Positions 40,308-49,203 of a DNA stretch of 64,000 nucleotides are shown one piece after another (the first letter of the stretch is position 1; each line of letters opens with the position of its first letter). This stretch comes from CBDATA01 sp965202845 (GTDB taxonomy: Bacteria; Acidobacteriota; Vicinamibacteria; Marinacidobacterales; Marinacidobacteraceae): contig OZ241856.1 of assembly GCA_965202845.1 (NCBI GenBank), forward strand, positions 1,922,001 to 1,986,000. The letters are read 5' to 3'. A model generated the notes under the pieces. The model saw only the letters and a program-made list of their open reading frames with translations. It did no database searches and was not told where the DNA came from. The position numbers were made by a program, and so were the translations under genes.

Positions 40308-40319
40308 GGGGGGGGGGGG
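40308..40319. repeat. Homopolymer of 12 G (12 C on the coding strand) before the lipoprotein gene
   Basis: Twelve identical bases lie between the ribosome site at 40342-40347 and the ATG at 40280 on the minus strand. This is the longest homopolymer noticed in the window and is of a length known to slip in phase-variable loci. Confidence 0.9.
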
Positions 40320-40331
40320 TAAGGAATTTCA

Positions 40332-40347
40332 TGCGTGTGTATCTCCT
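40332..40347 (-). promoter_or_regulatory. Strong ribosome site and ATG upstream of the lipoprotein start
   Basis: AGGAGA (40342-40347) is followed after 9 bases by ATG at 40332. With the 12 C present this frame (MKFLTPPPRDSR...) runs out of phase with the lipoprotein. One C fewer joins it in frame; one more ends it at a TGA overlapping the lipoprotein ATG as ATGA. Confidence 0.6.
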
Positions 40348-40380
40348 GCCGCCGGGCGCATATCCGGCTGGCGGGGTCAG

Positions 40381-40388
40381 TGTATACC
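40381..40388. promoter_or_regulatory. Symmetric -10 region between divergent lipoprotein and propeller genes
   Basis: The palindrome GTATAC gives TATACA on the minus strand (40381-40386, within TGGTATACA, an extended -10 form) and TATACC on the plus strand (40383-40388). Leaders would be about 40 and 25 bases. No clear -35 is seen. Confidence 0.4.
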
Positions 40389-40417
40389 ATGCAAGCAAGG
40401 TAAACCCCGGAAACCCC

Positions 40418-41662
40418 ATGCCGCCGCCACGCTCCGCAATATTCCGCCGAATCCGCCCGACCTTGGCCGGGCTGCTGCTGGCCGCCCTTCCCGCCGTCGC
40501 CGGCGGCGACTGGCCCGAATGGCGGGGAGCGGAGCGCGACGGGGTCGCGGCCGATTTCGAGCTTCCCGCCGAGTGGCCGGAGGATCTCGTCCGCCGCTGG
40601 TCGGTGGAGGTGGGTCTCGGCTACGCGACCCCGCTGCTGGTGGGGGACGCGGTCTACCAGTTCGCCCGCCAGGGAAACGAGGAAGTCATGCTGGCGCTGG
40701 ATGCGGCGACCGGCGCCGTCCGCTGGCGAAGCGCCTACCCCGCCGAGTTCGCCATGAGTCCGGCCACCGCCCGGCACCGCGCCGGCCCCAAGTCCACTCC
40801 CGCGTACCGCGACGGACGCCTCTACGCCCACGGCATGACCGGCTCGGTGACCGCCTGGGACGCGGCGACCGGGGAGCGGGTCTGGCACGTGGAGGGAACC
40901 GGCGTCCATCCGCTGTACCACACCGCCATGTCCCCGCTGGCGCGGGACGAACTGGTCATCGTGCACGTCGGGGGACACGACGACGGGGCGTTGACCGCGT
41001 TCGACGCGGCGACCGGCGCGGTCCGGTGGAGCTGGGACGGCGACGGCCCCGCCTACGGGTCGCCGATGCTCTTCGAGTTCGACGGCGTCCCCCAGGTGGT
41101 GACCTTCACCCAGAACTACCTGGTGGGGGTCTCCTTCCGGGACGGCGCGCTCCTCTGGCGCCGCCCCTTCACCACCCCCTCGGACACCACCTCGCAGACC
41201 CCGGCGCGCTACCGGGACATGGTGATCGAAAACGGAAGGGCGAACGGAATCACCGCGTTTCGCGTGTCGCGGGACGGCGACCGGTGGAGCACCCGGGATG
41301 TGTGGCATACCGACGACGCCTCGCTCCACATGGCGAATCCGGTGGTGGGGAACGGCGTGCTGTTCGGGCTCTCGCACCGGAACAGCGGCCAGTACGTGGC
41401 GATCGACTTGGAAAACGGGGAAACGCTCTGGCGGAGCGCCCCGCGCCAGGCGGACAACGCGGCGATGCTCCGGGTGGAGGACATCGTGGTCTCGCTGGAG
41501 ACCGACGCCGAGCTGGTGATCTTCGGCGCGTCGCGCGACGGCCTGGAGGAAATCCGGCGTTATCCGGTCGGGGACAGCGAGACCTGGACCCAGCCCACGC
41601 TCGCCGGCGACCGCATCTTCGTGAAGGACATTTCCGGACTCACGCTGTACGCGCTCCGTTGA
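40418..41662 (+). CDS. Exported PQQ-type beta-propeller protein
   Basis: A 414-residue protein with a signal peptide (LAGLLLAALPAVAGG) when started at ATG 40418. It contains repeated propeller blades of the PQQ/BamB-like type, each with Ala-x-Asp-x-x-Thr-Gly-x-x-x-Trp: LALDAATGAVRWR, TAWDAATGERVWHVEG, TAFDAATGAVRWSWDG and IDLENGETLWRS. DWPEWRGAERDGV near the N-terminus is typical of exported members found in planctomycetes and acidobacteria. No catalytic Cys-Cys pair of quinoprotein dehydrogenases is present, so a binding or scaffolding role is more likely than dehydrogenation. Its last 23 bases overlap gltX tail to tail. Confidence 0.88.
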   Translation: MPPPRSAIFRRIRPTLAGLLLAALPAVAGGDWPEWRGAERDGVAADFELPAEWPEDLVRRWSVEVGLGYATPLLVGDAVYQFARQGNEEVMLALDAATGAVRWRSAYPAEFAMSPATARHRAGPKSTPAYRDGRLYAHGMTGSVTAWDAATGERVWHVEGTGVHPLYHTAMSPLARDELVIVHVGGHDDGALTAFDAATGAVRWSWDGDGPAYGSPMLFEFDGVPQVVTFTQNYLVGVSFRDGALLWRRPFTTPSDTTSQTPARYRDMVIENGRANGITAFRVSRDGDRWSTRDVWHTDDASLHMANPVVGNGVLFGLSHRNSGQYVAIDLENGETLWRSAPRQADNAAMLRVEDIVVSLETDAELVIFGASRDGLEEIRRYPVGDSETWTQPTLAGDRIFVKDISGLTLYALR

Positions 41663-43016
41663 CGCGGCCTGCATCGAGCTCCTTTTCCCGGCGGCGCGGC
41701 ACGCCGCCCAGCGCGGCGCGGGCGCGACGCAGCCGCATGCGGGTCATCCCGCTTCCCAACACCGCCATGGAACCGAAGAGCGGCGTGGAGGAGGCGGCGC
41801 CGGTGAGCGCCAGGTAGAGCGGGCGGGTGAGCTTGCCGAGACCGACGCCGAGCCTCCCGGCCAGCTCGCGGAACGCATCGCGGAGGGCATCCTCGGTGCA
41901 CGCGGGAAGATCGCCGACCGTCCACTCGGCGAGCAGCAGCCATTCGGCGACCTCGGCGGGAGGGCGGCCGCCGGCCAGCGCATCCGGGTCGAGCGGCGTC
42001 TCGTCGGCAAAGAAGAAGGAGGTCAGGAAGCCGAAATCCCCGAGCGTCCGCATCCGCGGCTGGGCGAGCGCGGCGACCCGGGCCAGGGTCCGATCGTCGT
42101 AACGCCACTCCCGGAGCCGGGCGGCGAGCTCCGCCGGGGTGTGATCCTCGCGGATGTAGCGCCCGTTGAGCCAAGCCAGCTTGTCGACGTCGAACACCGG
42201 CCCGGCGAGCGAAAGCGAAGCCAGGTCGAACTCGGCGACGAAGGAGTCCAGGTCGAATTTCTCCTCGCCCTCGGCCCGGGTCCGGATCAGCAGGCCCAGG
42301 AAGTTCAGCATCGCCTCCGGCAGGAACCCGGCCTCGCGGTAGAAATCCAGCGACGTCGGACTCTTCCGCTTGCTGAGCTTGGAGCGGTTGCGGTCCTTGT
42401 TGCGCAGCAGCGGCACGTGCCAGAAGCGCGGCGGAGTCCAACCGAGCGCCCGGTGGAGCAGCAGGTGCTTCGGAAGCGACGCGATCCATTCCTCGCCGCG
42501 GATCACGTCGGTGATCTCCATGAGCTTGTCGTCCACCACGTGCGCCAGGTGGTAGGTCGGGAATCCGTCGGACTTGAGGAGAACCGGGTCGTCCACCGAC
42601 GCCCAGTCCTTCGACAGCCCGGGACGCAGCTGGTCGGGGAGCGCGATCCGGCCTTCCTTCGGGGTGCGCAGCCGGATGGCGTCCCCGGAAGGGCCGGGGT
42701 CCCGGTAGGCGTGTCCCTCATCCAGCAGGCGCTCGGCGACCTCGCGGTAGCGCGGGGTCCGCTCGCTCTGGCGGTAGGGACCGAAGGGGCCGCCGACGTC
42801 CGGCCCCTCGTCCCAGGCGATCCCCAGCCACCCCAGGGCGCGCAGGATCGCCGCCTCGGAAGCGGCGGTGGAGCGGGCGCGGTCGGTGTCCTCGATCCGC
42901 AGGACGAAGGCGCCTCCGTGCTTGCGGGCGAAGGCGTAGTTGAGGAGCGCCTGCCAGGCGGTGCCCACGTGCGGGTCCCCGGTCGGGGACGGGGCGATTC
43001 GGGTCCGAACGCTCAA
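41640..43016 (-). CDS. gltX: Glutamate--tRNA ligase
   Basis: Charges tRNA-Glu (or tRNA-Gln) with glutamate in the cytoplasm. Class I signatures are RIAPSPTGDPHVGTAWQALL, the HIGH-type motif, near residue 12, and SKLSKRKSPTSL, the KMSKS-type loop, near residue 240. FVLRIEDTDRAR and the tail domain are present. The start is uncertain: TTG 43016 overlaps the upstream stop as TTGA and gives MSVRTRIAPS, 458 residues; ATG 43046 would add 10 residues. Both fit the family length. It is translationally coupled to the BatA-like operon upstream. Confidence 0.95.
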   Translation of the reverse strand: MSVRTRIAPSPTGDPHVGTAWQALLNYAFARKHGGAFVLRIEDTDRARSTAASEAAILRALGWLGIAWDEGPDVGGPFGPYRQSERTPRYREVAERLLDEGHAYRDPGPSGDAIRLRTPKEGRIALPDQLRPGLSKDWASVDDPVLLKSDGFPTYHLAHVVDDKLMEITDVIRGEEWIASLPKHLLLHRALGWTPPRFWHVPLLRNKDRNRSKLSKRKSPTSLDFYREAGFLPEAMLNFLGLLIRTRAEGEEKFDLDSFVAEFDLASLSLAGPVFDVDKLAWLNGRYIREDHTPAELAARLREWRYDDRTLARVAALAQPRMRTLGDFGFLTSFFFADETPLDPDALAGGRPPAEVAEWLLLAEWTVGDLPACTEDALRDAFRELAGRLGVGLGKLTRPLYLALTGAASSTPLFGSMAVLGSGMTRMRLRRARAALGGVPRRREKELDAGRVNGARTA

Positions 43017-44827
43017 ACCGTCGCGTGACGGTGGAAGGCGACCCATTCCCCCACCGAGAGGAGCAAAGCCCCCAGAAGCAGCCACGGCCAGAGGGGACGC
43101 GCGGGGCCCGGCGGCGGGCCGTCGGCTCCCGCGGGCGACGCCTCGGCCCAGGCCGACCGGTTCAGATCGGAGACCCGCCGGTCGAGCAGGCTCGCCGCCA
43201 CCACCAGCTCCCGGCCCTCGCCAGCCACGTAGTAGAGCGAGGGCTTGCTGGCGGCGAAGGACATCGACGCGCCGAGCGAACGGACCTCGACCTCGTTGCC
43301 CTGGTCGTCGAAGACCGCCCCCGAAGCGACGCCGAGCCGGACCGGACCCAGCCCGGCGCGGCGCACCTCCACGTCGGTGAGCCAATTGAGCGAGCGCGAG
43401 AGGAGCACCGGAAAATCGGGCAGCAGCGGGAGATTCGAGAGCGCCATCGGAAAGGCGAAGGCGAGCGTCGGCTGGGGTCGGCTGCGCGCCACCAGCAGGC
43501 CGGCGCGGGAATCGCCCAGCAGCACGTCCCAGGCTTCGGCGGCGGCGGCGTCGAAGGCGGCGTCGGCGGGGGCCGCCGCGTCCTCGAGAGCCAGCCCCCG
43601 AAGCAGCGGGTGGTCTTCGGCGTGGGCGCGCAGCGCGACTGCCGAAACGCCGGGGGCGGCGTCCAGCCGGGGCGGGAGCCAGTCCGCCGTCCCGGTTCCG
43701 GCGAACAGCGCCGGCAGCGGGGGAATCGCGGCGGGCGCCGGGCCGGAAATGACGAGCAGGTCCACCGCCGCCGGGTCCACCGCCTCGACCGCGTCGACGC
43801 GGGAGAGCGTGACCCGGGGATCCAGGCGGAGGCCGGCCTCCAGGTAGGGATTCCCGGGCCCCAGGAGCGCCACCCGAAGCCGGTTGCGCGAGGGCGCGTA
43901 GGCGTGCGCCACGTCGTCGGCCGCAAAGCCGTCCTCGCCCGAAACCGCGAGAACCGCCCGGATCGGACCGGACACGAAGCCGGTGAGCGGAATCGAGCTG
44001 CCGTTCGGAACTCCCGGTTCGAGCCGCAGCGTCCGGCGGAGGCTCGCGCCCCCGGCGCCGTCGATCTGGAGCGCGGCCACCGCGGTTCCGGCTTCCGGCC
44101 CGACCGGGTGATGCACCGCCTCGACGAACGCCTCGAAACGCCCGGGGTCGGTGGGGAGCGGCCGTACGTCGAACGCGGTGATGCCAGCGTTCGCGACCGA
44201 CTCCAGCACCGAAACGCGCTCGACGCCCGGGGGAAGCTGCGAAACCGCGACGCCGTCCCCGATGAACACCACCGCAGCCCCTTCCGATTCGGGGGCGGCG
44301 AGGAGATCGCCCAGATCGGGGAAGCGATGCTCGGCGCCATGCACCGGCGCCATCGCCTCCAGATCGGCGAGCGCCTCCCGGGCGGAGGCGAACGACCGAC
44401 CGCCGCGCTGTCCGGCGGTGTCCAGCAACAGGAATTCGCTGGTCTCGTTGCCCGACTGGAGCCGGCGCCGGGCATGGGAAAGGGCGCGGTCCCAGCGGGA
44501 GACCCCGCTCGGGCCCGCCGCCGCCATTCCCGGCGCGTTGTCGAGCACCAGGACGGTGCGCCCGCCGGCGTCGACCACCGCCTGCGGGGCGGGACGCCCC
44601 ACCGCGAGGAGGATCGCGAGGCCGATGGCGAGCGCGATGAGCAGGGAAATCAGCCACCGCCAGAAGTCCTCACGACGACGGCGTTCGTCCAGCACCCGCC
44701 GCCAGATCAGGTTGGAGGGAACGACGACCGGCTGGGGTTCGGGCCGCAGCAGGTAGAGCAGCAGGATGACCCCCGCGGCCGCGAGGGCGCCGAGCGCGAG
44801 CGCCAGGGGTTCGGCCTGGAACGTCAT
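43013..44827 (-). CDS. BatA/VWA-type membrane protein
   Basis: A 604-residue protein with two N-terminal transmembrane helices (ALALGALAAAGVILLLYLL and WLISLLIALAIGLAILLAV), the BatA-type beginning with PSNLIWRRVLDERRRREDFWRW, and a VWA-like region with VLVLDNAPGM in place of a strict DxSxS site. A final helix (WPWLLLGALLLSVGEWVAF) anchors the C-terminus. The bulk lies outside the membrane. It is the last of the MoxR, DUF58, BatA-like set, typical of surface-linked MoxR systems of unknown stress or envelope role. Confidence 0.85.
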   Translation of the reverse strand: MTFQAEPLALALGALAAAGVILLLYLLRPEPQPVVVPSNLIWRRVLDERRRREDFWRWLISLLIALAIGLAILLAVGRPAPQAVVDAGGRTVLVLDNAPGMAAAGPSGVSRWDRALSHARRRLQSGNETSEFLLLDTAGQRGGRSFASAREALADLEAMAPVHGAEHRFPDLGDLLAAPESEGAAVVFIGDGVAVSQLPPGVERVSVLESVANAGITAFDVRPLPTDPGRFEAFVEAVHHPVGPEAGTAVAALQIDGAGGASLRRTLRLEPGVPNGSSIPLTGFVSGPIRAVLAVSGEDGFAADDVAHAYAPSRNRLRVALLGPGNPYLEAGLRLDPRVTLSRVDAVEAVDPAAVDLLVISGPAPAAIPPLPALFAGTGTADWLPPRLDAAPGVSAVALRAHAEDHPLLRGLALEDAAAPADAAFDAAAAEAWDVLLGDSRAGLLVARSRPQPTLAFAFPMALSNLPLLPDFPVLLSRSLNWLTDVEVRRAGLGPVRLGVASGAVFDDQGNEVEVRSLGASMSFAASKPSLYYVAGEGRELVVAASLLDRRVSDLNRSAWAEASPAGADGPPPGPARPLWPWLLLGALLLSVGEWVAFHRHATV

Positions 44828-44831
44828 CGCC

Positions 44832-45716
44832 TCAGCGGAGGAAGCGGTCCTGCTTGAAGATGGCGAGGATGGCCTCCTCGAACGGCTCTCCGGTGCTCGC
44901 CAGCGACCAGCCGAAACCGTACTTCGAGCAGTAGGCGGAGACCTGCCGCTGGTGCTCCTCCAGCGCCTGGGCGTAGCGGGACAGCAGCCGCGGCGTCACC
45001 CGGACCCGACGCTCGGAGCCGTCCTCGGAGTCGGTGAGCAGGGCCTCGTCGGGCAGCGCGGGCTCCAGCTCCTCGGGAGTAAGCACCTGGACGATGAACA
45101 TGTCGTGCTTCTGGTGGCGACAGGCGTCGAAGGCGGCGACCAGGTCGTCGCTTTCCATCAGGTCGGAGAGGATGACCGCCAGCCCCCGCTTCCGCCTCGA
45201 ACCGAAAAACGAGCGGAAGGCGGCGGAAAGCGACGTGGCGCCGCCGGTCGCGCCGGCGTCCAGGAACCGGAACGCGCGAAAGACCTGGTTGCGCCCCCGC
45301 TTCGGCGGCATCGCCTCGCCCATGCCGTCCCCGTACCACACGATGGAGACCAGATCGTGGTTCAGGAGGCCGATGTAGGCGAGCGCCCCCGCCAGCTTCC
45401 GGGCGTGATCGAATTTGGAGGGATCGCCGAACGCCATCGAGGCGCTCCGGTCCACGAACAGGTACACCGGCAGGTCGGCGTCCTCGTCGAACACCCGCAG
45501 GATGAGCTTGTCGAGGCGCAGGAACGCCTTCCAGTCCACGTCCCGGGTGTCGTCGCCGGCGACGTAGGGGCGGTAGTCGGCGAGCTCGATCCCCGAACCG
45601 CGCTTCCGCGCCCGGTGTTCGCCCCGGTGGCGGCTCGGAAGCATGCGCGCCGCCATCATCTTCAGATATTCGAGCCGCTCCATGAAATGGGCGTCGAACA
45701 GGGTTTCGGAACGCAT
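44832..45716 (-). CDS. DUF58 domain protein
   Basis: A 294-residue protein with the DUF58 hallmark GSGIELADYRPYVAGDDTRDVDWKAFLR-type sequence (positions about 35-62), followed by a VWA-like fold with FVDRSASMAFGD near residue 90. DUF58 proteins pair with MoxR ATPases. The 5' neighbour is the MoxR gene (25 bases away) and the BatA-like gene begins 4 bases downstream, so it belongs to that operon. Role unknown; likely assembly or remodelling of an envelope complex. Confidence 0.92.
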   Translation of the reverse strand: MRSETLFDAHFMERLEYLKMMAARMLPSRHRGEHRARKRGSGIELADYRPYVAGDDTRDVDWKAFLRLDKLILRVFDEDADLPVYLFVDRSASMAFGDPSKFDHARKLAGALAYIGLLNHDLVSIVWYGDGMGEAMPPKRGRNQVFRAFRFLDAGATGGATSLSAAFRSFFGSRRKRGLAVILSDLMESDDLVAAFDACRHQKHDMFIVQVLTPEELEPALPDEALLTDSEDGSERRVRVTPRLLSRYAQALEEHQRQVSAYCSKYGFGWSLASTGEPFEEAILAIFKQDRFLR

Positions 45717-45741
45717 CGGAGGCAGCCGAACCTCGCGCGGT

Positions 45742-46773
45742 TCAGTCGGCGGGACGAACCGTCTCGACGATGTTCTCCAGGATGTGGTCCGGGTCCACCT
45801 TGTCGGCCTCGCCCTCGAAGTTGAGCAGCAGGCGGTGGCGGAGCGTCGGCTTGACGCTCGCCCGGATGTCCTCGGCGGCGACGTGGGGGCGGCCCGCCAG
45901 CAGCGCGCGCACCTTCCCGGAGAGAACCAGCGCCTGCACCCCGCGCGGGCTGGCGCCGAATTTCACATAGCGGTTGGTGAGCGGATGGGCGTACTCGGAT
46001 CCTGGGTGGGTTCCCATCGCGAGCCGGATGGCGTAGTCCAGCACCGGGCGCGCGACCGGAACCGAGAGCACCGTCCGGCGCATGTCGAGCACCTCGTCCC
46101 GCTGCACCATCGCCCGCGCCGTCGGCTCCTCGACCGCGGTGGTCCGGTCCACGATTTCGCGGAGCTCCTCCTCGTCGGGATAGCCGATACGCAGCTTCAT
46201 CAGGAATCGGTCCATCTGGGCTTCGGGGAGCGGATAGGTGCCCTCCAGCTCGATCGGGTTCTGGGTCGCCATCACGAAGAACGGCTCTTCCAGCTTGTGG
46301 GTGGTGTTCCCCACCGAGACGCTCTTTTCCTGCATGGCTTCCAAAAGCGCGGACTGCGACTTGGGAGTCGCGCGGTTCACCTCGTCGGCAAGCATCAAAT
46401 TGCAGAAGATAGGCCCGGGCTGGAAGTCCAGATACTTCTCGCCGCTCTCGGTCTCGCGCACCACGTTCGTTCCCAGGATGTCCCCCGGCATGAGATCGGG
46501 GGTGAACTGGATCCGGTTGAACTTGAGATGCATCGCCTCGGAGAGGGTCTGCACGATCTTGGTCTTCCCGAGCCCGGGGATGCCCTCGAGCAGCACATGG
46601 CCGCGGGTGAGCAGGCAGGTGATGATCCCGCTGACCACTTCGCGGTTGCCGACGATGACCCGGCCCACTTCGGCCTGGATGCGGTCGTGGCGGTCCCGGA
46701 AGGCCTCGATGCGGCTTTCGATTGCGGCGCTGGTCGGCATTTCGGCCACCGCCGCCGCGGATTCGGGGGTCAT
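45742..46773 (-). CDS. MoxR-family AAA+ ATPase
   Basis: A 343-residue AAA+ ATPase with Walker A EGIPGLGKTKIVQTL near residue 65, Walker B MLADEVNRATPKSQSALLEAMQE near residue 130 and sensor 1 FVMATQNPIELEGTYPLPEAQMDRF. ATG 46773 overlaps the upstream stop as ATGA and was chosen over a much longer merged frame because it gives the usual length and start (MTPESAAAVAEM). It heads the DUF58 and BatA-like genes. This is the second MoxR system in the window; the first is the CoxD-like one at 33433. Confidence 0.95.
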   Translation of the reverse strand: MTPESAAAVAEMPTSAAIESRIEAFRDRHDRIQAEVGRVIVGNREVVSGIITCLLTRGHVLLEGIPGLGKTKIVQTLSEAMHLKFNRIQFTPDLMPGDILGTNVVRETESGEKYLDFQPGPIFCNLMLADEVNRATPKSQSALLEAMQEKSVSVGNTTHKLEEPFFVMATQNPIELEGTYPLPEAQMDRFLMKLRIGYPDEEELREIVDRTTAVEEPTARAMVQRDEVLDMRRTVLSVPVARPVLDYAIRLAMGTHPGSEYAHPLTNRYVKFGASPRGVQALVLSGKVRALLAGRPHVAAEDIRASVKPTLRHRLLLNFEGEADKVDPDHILENIVETVRPAD

Positions 46774-48326
46774 GGTTCCTCTGCTCCTTCGGGGACGGTT
46801 TCCCGGATCATCAGGAAGTAGGCGCGCACCAGGGGCCGGAGGCCGGCGGGGATCGCGCGTTTTCTGGACACGGTCTCGTCGGCGTACGCATCGAGCGCGC
46901 TCACGCTGTCGAAGTCGACGGTCGCGTCCTCGCGGCGGCTCTGCCGCTCGACGATCTGTTCGGGGACCGGCTCGACGTCCTCCGGCGGCGGAATCGCCTC
47001 CATCTCGAGCTGGACTTCCAGGCTGGTGGCGTCGCCGAAGACCTCGGACTCGCCGCCGCCACCCGGCCCGGTCATGTTGCCGGCGGGTCCGGCGTCCATC
47101 GGAAGCGGCGCGCCCATCTGCCCCTCGGCGGCCGCCATCTGCACCGATCCGGAGAGTCCGGCCGCGCCCTGCGGCATCCCGCCGGCCGGCTCGCCGCCGC
47201 CCTCTCCCGCTTGCGGCTGGCCTCCGCCCTCGCCCTCGCCGGGGAAGGGCGTCTGCTGCTGGCTCTCCCCGCCGGCGCCCGGCGCCTGCCCGTCCATGGC
47301 CTGCCCGTCCATCGCCTGCAGGGCTTCGGTCTGCAGGGCTTCGGCGAGTTGCTGGAGGGCGGCGTCCGGGTCCATCCCCGCCTCCAGCATCTCCGCCAAT
47401 TCCGCCATCGCCTCGGCCAGCGGCCCTTCGGCCTCCAGGGACTCGAGCAGGGCGCGCAACTCCTCGGCGGTCGTCGCTCCCATCATGGCTTCTTCCAGGG
47501 CTTCGGCGTTCTCCAGCGAGCCCGCGAGTCCGGCGAGCGCCGCGGTCACTTCCTCGCTCGATGCGCCGAACGCCTGCTCCTCCATGGCGCGGGCGAGCGC
47601 CGCCTCCATCGCCGCCTCGTCCTCCGGCGCCGCCTCGGGCATCCGCATCTCGCCCGCCCGCAGGGCTTCCAGAACCTCCTCGGGAGAGCGGGCTTCGATC
47701 CGGGCGTCCTCGGCGGTTTCCTCGGGAACCAGACCGCCCGCCAGCGTCTCTCCCGGATCGCCGGCCAGGCCGCTGGCGAGCCGGGCGCGGAGGGACTCGG
47801 AGATCAGGGGGCCGTCGAAAAACGGCAGCGCGAGCGCCAACAGGGCGCACGACAGGACGGCGCCCAGCGTCGCCCGCGGCGCCGCCACCGGAACCAGCGC
47901 CCCCGGGGCCAGACGGTCGGCGATGCTCCGGGCGCGGGCGATCTGATGGGTCTCCCAGGCGGTCTGCCGCGGCTGCGAGAAAAACCACTGGGCGGAGCCG
48001 AATTCGTCGGGGAGGCCGCCCCCCCGGTCCCCGGCGCCCGCCGCGCCGGAAAGGCTGCCGCCGGTCGCGAACCGCCAGCCGAGAAACGCCGTTCCGAGGA
48101 CGGCGACCCCCACGGTCACAAGCGGCGCCCCCTCGCCGCCCAGACGCGGAATCAGGAGCGACAGGGCGAGCGCCGCCCCGAACCATGCGGCGTCGCGGAG
48201 CAGACGGTTCACCCGCAGCCGGATATCCAGGCTGCGGACCAGGGGATGGAAGGGAACGCCGGAGGGGGAACGCGACACGATGGATGCACGGCGCGCCCCG
48301 GAAGGCGCACGGAATTGGCGGAGCAT
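46770..48326 (-). CDS. Membrane protein with Ala/Glu- and Gly-rich regions, MoxR operon
   Basis: A 518-residue protein I do not recognise. It has three hydrophobic segments in the first 180 residues (WFGAALALSLLIP, LVTVGVAVLGTAFLGW, VLSCALLALALPFF), then a long helical Ala/Glu-rich stretch (about 230-340) with many Leu heptads, then a Gly/Gln/Pro-rich tract including a repeat of AMDGQ, and a C-terminal ERQSRREDATVDFDSVSALDAYADETV region. It shows some likeness to DUF4175-type operon partners, though this is only by appearance. It overlaps the MoxR gene by 4 bases and likely belongs to that complex. ATG 48326 is the first start; a GTG 15 to 18 codons downstream is possible. Confidence 0.62.
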   Translation of the reverse strand: MLRQFRAPSGARRASIVSRSPSGVPFHPLVRSLDIRLRVNRLLRDAAWFGAALALSLLIPRLGGEGAPLVTVGVAVLGTAFLGWRFATGGSLSGAAGAGDRGGGLPDEFGSAQWFFSQPRQTAWETHQIARARSIADRLAPGALVPVAAPRATLGAVLSCALLALALPFFDGPLISESLRARLASGLAGDPGETLAGGLVPEETAEDARIEARSPEEVLEALRAGEMRMPEAAPEDEAAMEAALARAMEEQAFGASSEEVTAALAGLAGSLENAEALEEAMMGATTAEELRALLESLEAEGPLAEAMAELAEMLEAGMDPDAALQQLAEALQTEALQAMDGQAMDGQAPGAGGESQQQTPFPGEGEGGGQPQAGEGGGEPAGGMPQGAAGLSGSVQMAAAEGQMGAPLPMDAGPAGNMTGPGGGGESEVFGDATSLEVQLEMEAIPPPEDVEPVPEQIVERQSRREDATVDFDSVSALDAYADETVSRKRAIPAGLRPLVRAYFLMIRETVPEGAEEP

Positions 48327-48352
48327 ACCCGAATCCGTCCCTCCGCGGGGTG

Positions 48353-48360
48353 GCTATACT
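48353..48360. promoter_or_regulatory. Overlapping divergent -10 elements, MoxR operon and DUF3014 gene
   Basis: GCTATACT gives plus-strand TATACT (48355-48360, 9 bases before ATG 48370) and minus-strand TATAGC (48353-48358, 26 bases before ATG 48326). No Shine-Dalgarno sequence precedes the plus-strand ATG, which fits a near-leaderless mRNA. Confidence 0.4.
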
Positions 48361-48369
48361 GAAACCCGC

Positions 48370-49200
48370 ATGTCCGAATCCGGCGAGCCGTTCGACGTTT
48401 CGGAGCGCATTCCGCCGGACGAAAACGAACTTCCCGCTCCGGAACCGGCTCGGAAGCGTCCCGTCTTCTGGATCGCGGGAGGGGCGGCGGTCGTGTTGCT
48501 GGCGGGCGTCGCCGGGTATGTCCTCTGGCCGCGGCCGGCACCCCGGCCGGTCGAAGAGTCGGTTTCGGCGCCCGCTCCGGCGCCCCTCGTCGAAGCCGCC
48601 CCGGAACCGGCGCTTCCGGCGCTGGATGACAGCGACGTCCTGCTCCGCAACCTGCTCCGCGGGCTGATCAGCCGGCCGGCGGCGCTGGAATGGCTGCTGA
48701 CCGACGAGATCGCGCGCCGCATCGCCATCGCCGTCGACAACGTGGCGGACGGGGTCAGTCCGCGGCGCGCGCTCCGGCTGCTGGCGCCGAGCGGGGATTT
48801 CCGGGCGCGAACCACCGACGCCGGACTGGAGGCGCATCCTTCCAGCTTCGCGCGCTACGACGGAATCGCCGCCGGGATCGCCGAGGCGGACATGACCGCG
48901 GCGGCGCAGGCGCTCGACCAGGTGATGCCGATCCTGGAGGATGCCTACGCCGAACTGGGGCGCACCGACCGGGGCTTCGCCCAGGCGCTGCTGTTGGCGC
49001 TGGAGCGGCTGCTCGCGGCCCCGGTCCCCGATACCCCGGTGCTGCTGCGCGAACTGACGTTCCGCTACGAGTACCAGCAGGACACCATCGAAGCCCTCGA
49101 CCCGGCGAGCAAGCACCTGGTGCGCTTCGGCCCGGCCAACCAGCGGCGGATCCAGGCGGCGCTCGCTCCGCTGGCCGCCCACCTTCGTTCCGCGCGCTGA
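48370..49200 (+). CDS. DUF3014 family membrane-anchored protein
   Basis: A 276-residue protein with one transmembrane segment near residues 38-55 (VFWIAGGAAVVLLAGVAGYVLW), a Pro/Ala-rich periplasmic linker and a conserved C-terminal domain matching DUF3014, with LLRNLLRGLISRPAALEWLL near residue 95, FARYDGIAAGIAEAD near residue 162 and LLRELTFRYEYQQDTIEALDPASKHLVRFGP-type ending. The family is found next to no fixed partner and has no known activity. ATG 48370 follows the divergent promoter element. The MoaD-like gene starts 3 bases after the stop. Confidence 0.86.
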   Translation: MSESGEPFDVSERIPPDENELPAPEPARKRPVFWIAGGAAVVLLAGVAGYVLWPRPAPRPVEESVSAPAPAPLVEAAPEPALPALDDSDVLLRNLLRGLISRPAALEWLLTDEIARRIAIAVDNVADGVSPRRALRLLAPSGDFRARTTDAGLEAHPSSFARYDGIAAGIAEADMTAAAQALDQVMPILEDAYAELGRTDRGFAQALLLALERLLAAPVPDTPVLLRELTFRYEYQQDTIEALDPASKHLVRFGPANQRRIQAALAPLAAHLRSAR

Positions 49201-49203
49201 AAC

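Noticed and set aside
39613..40419. A 268-residue frame reading through the C12 tract
   Set aside because: It is out of phase with the lipoprotein and gives only Arg/Gly/Ala-rich sequence; kept only as part of the switch idea.
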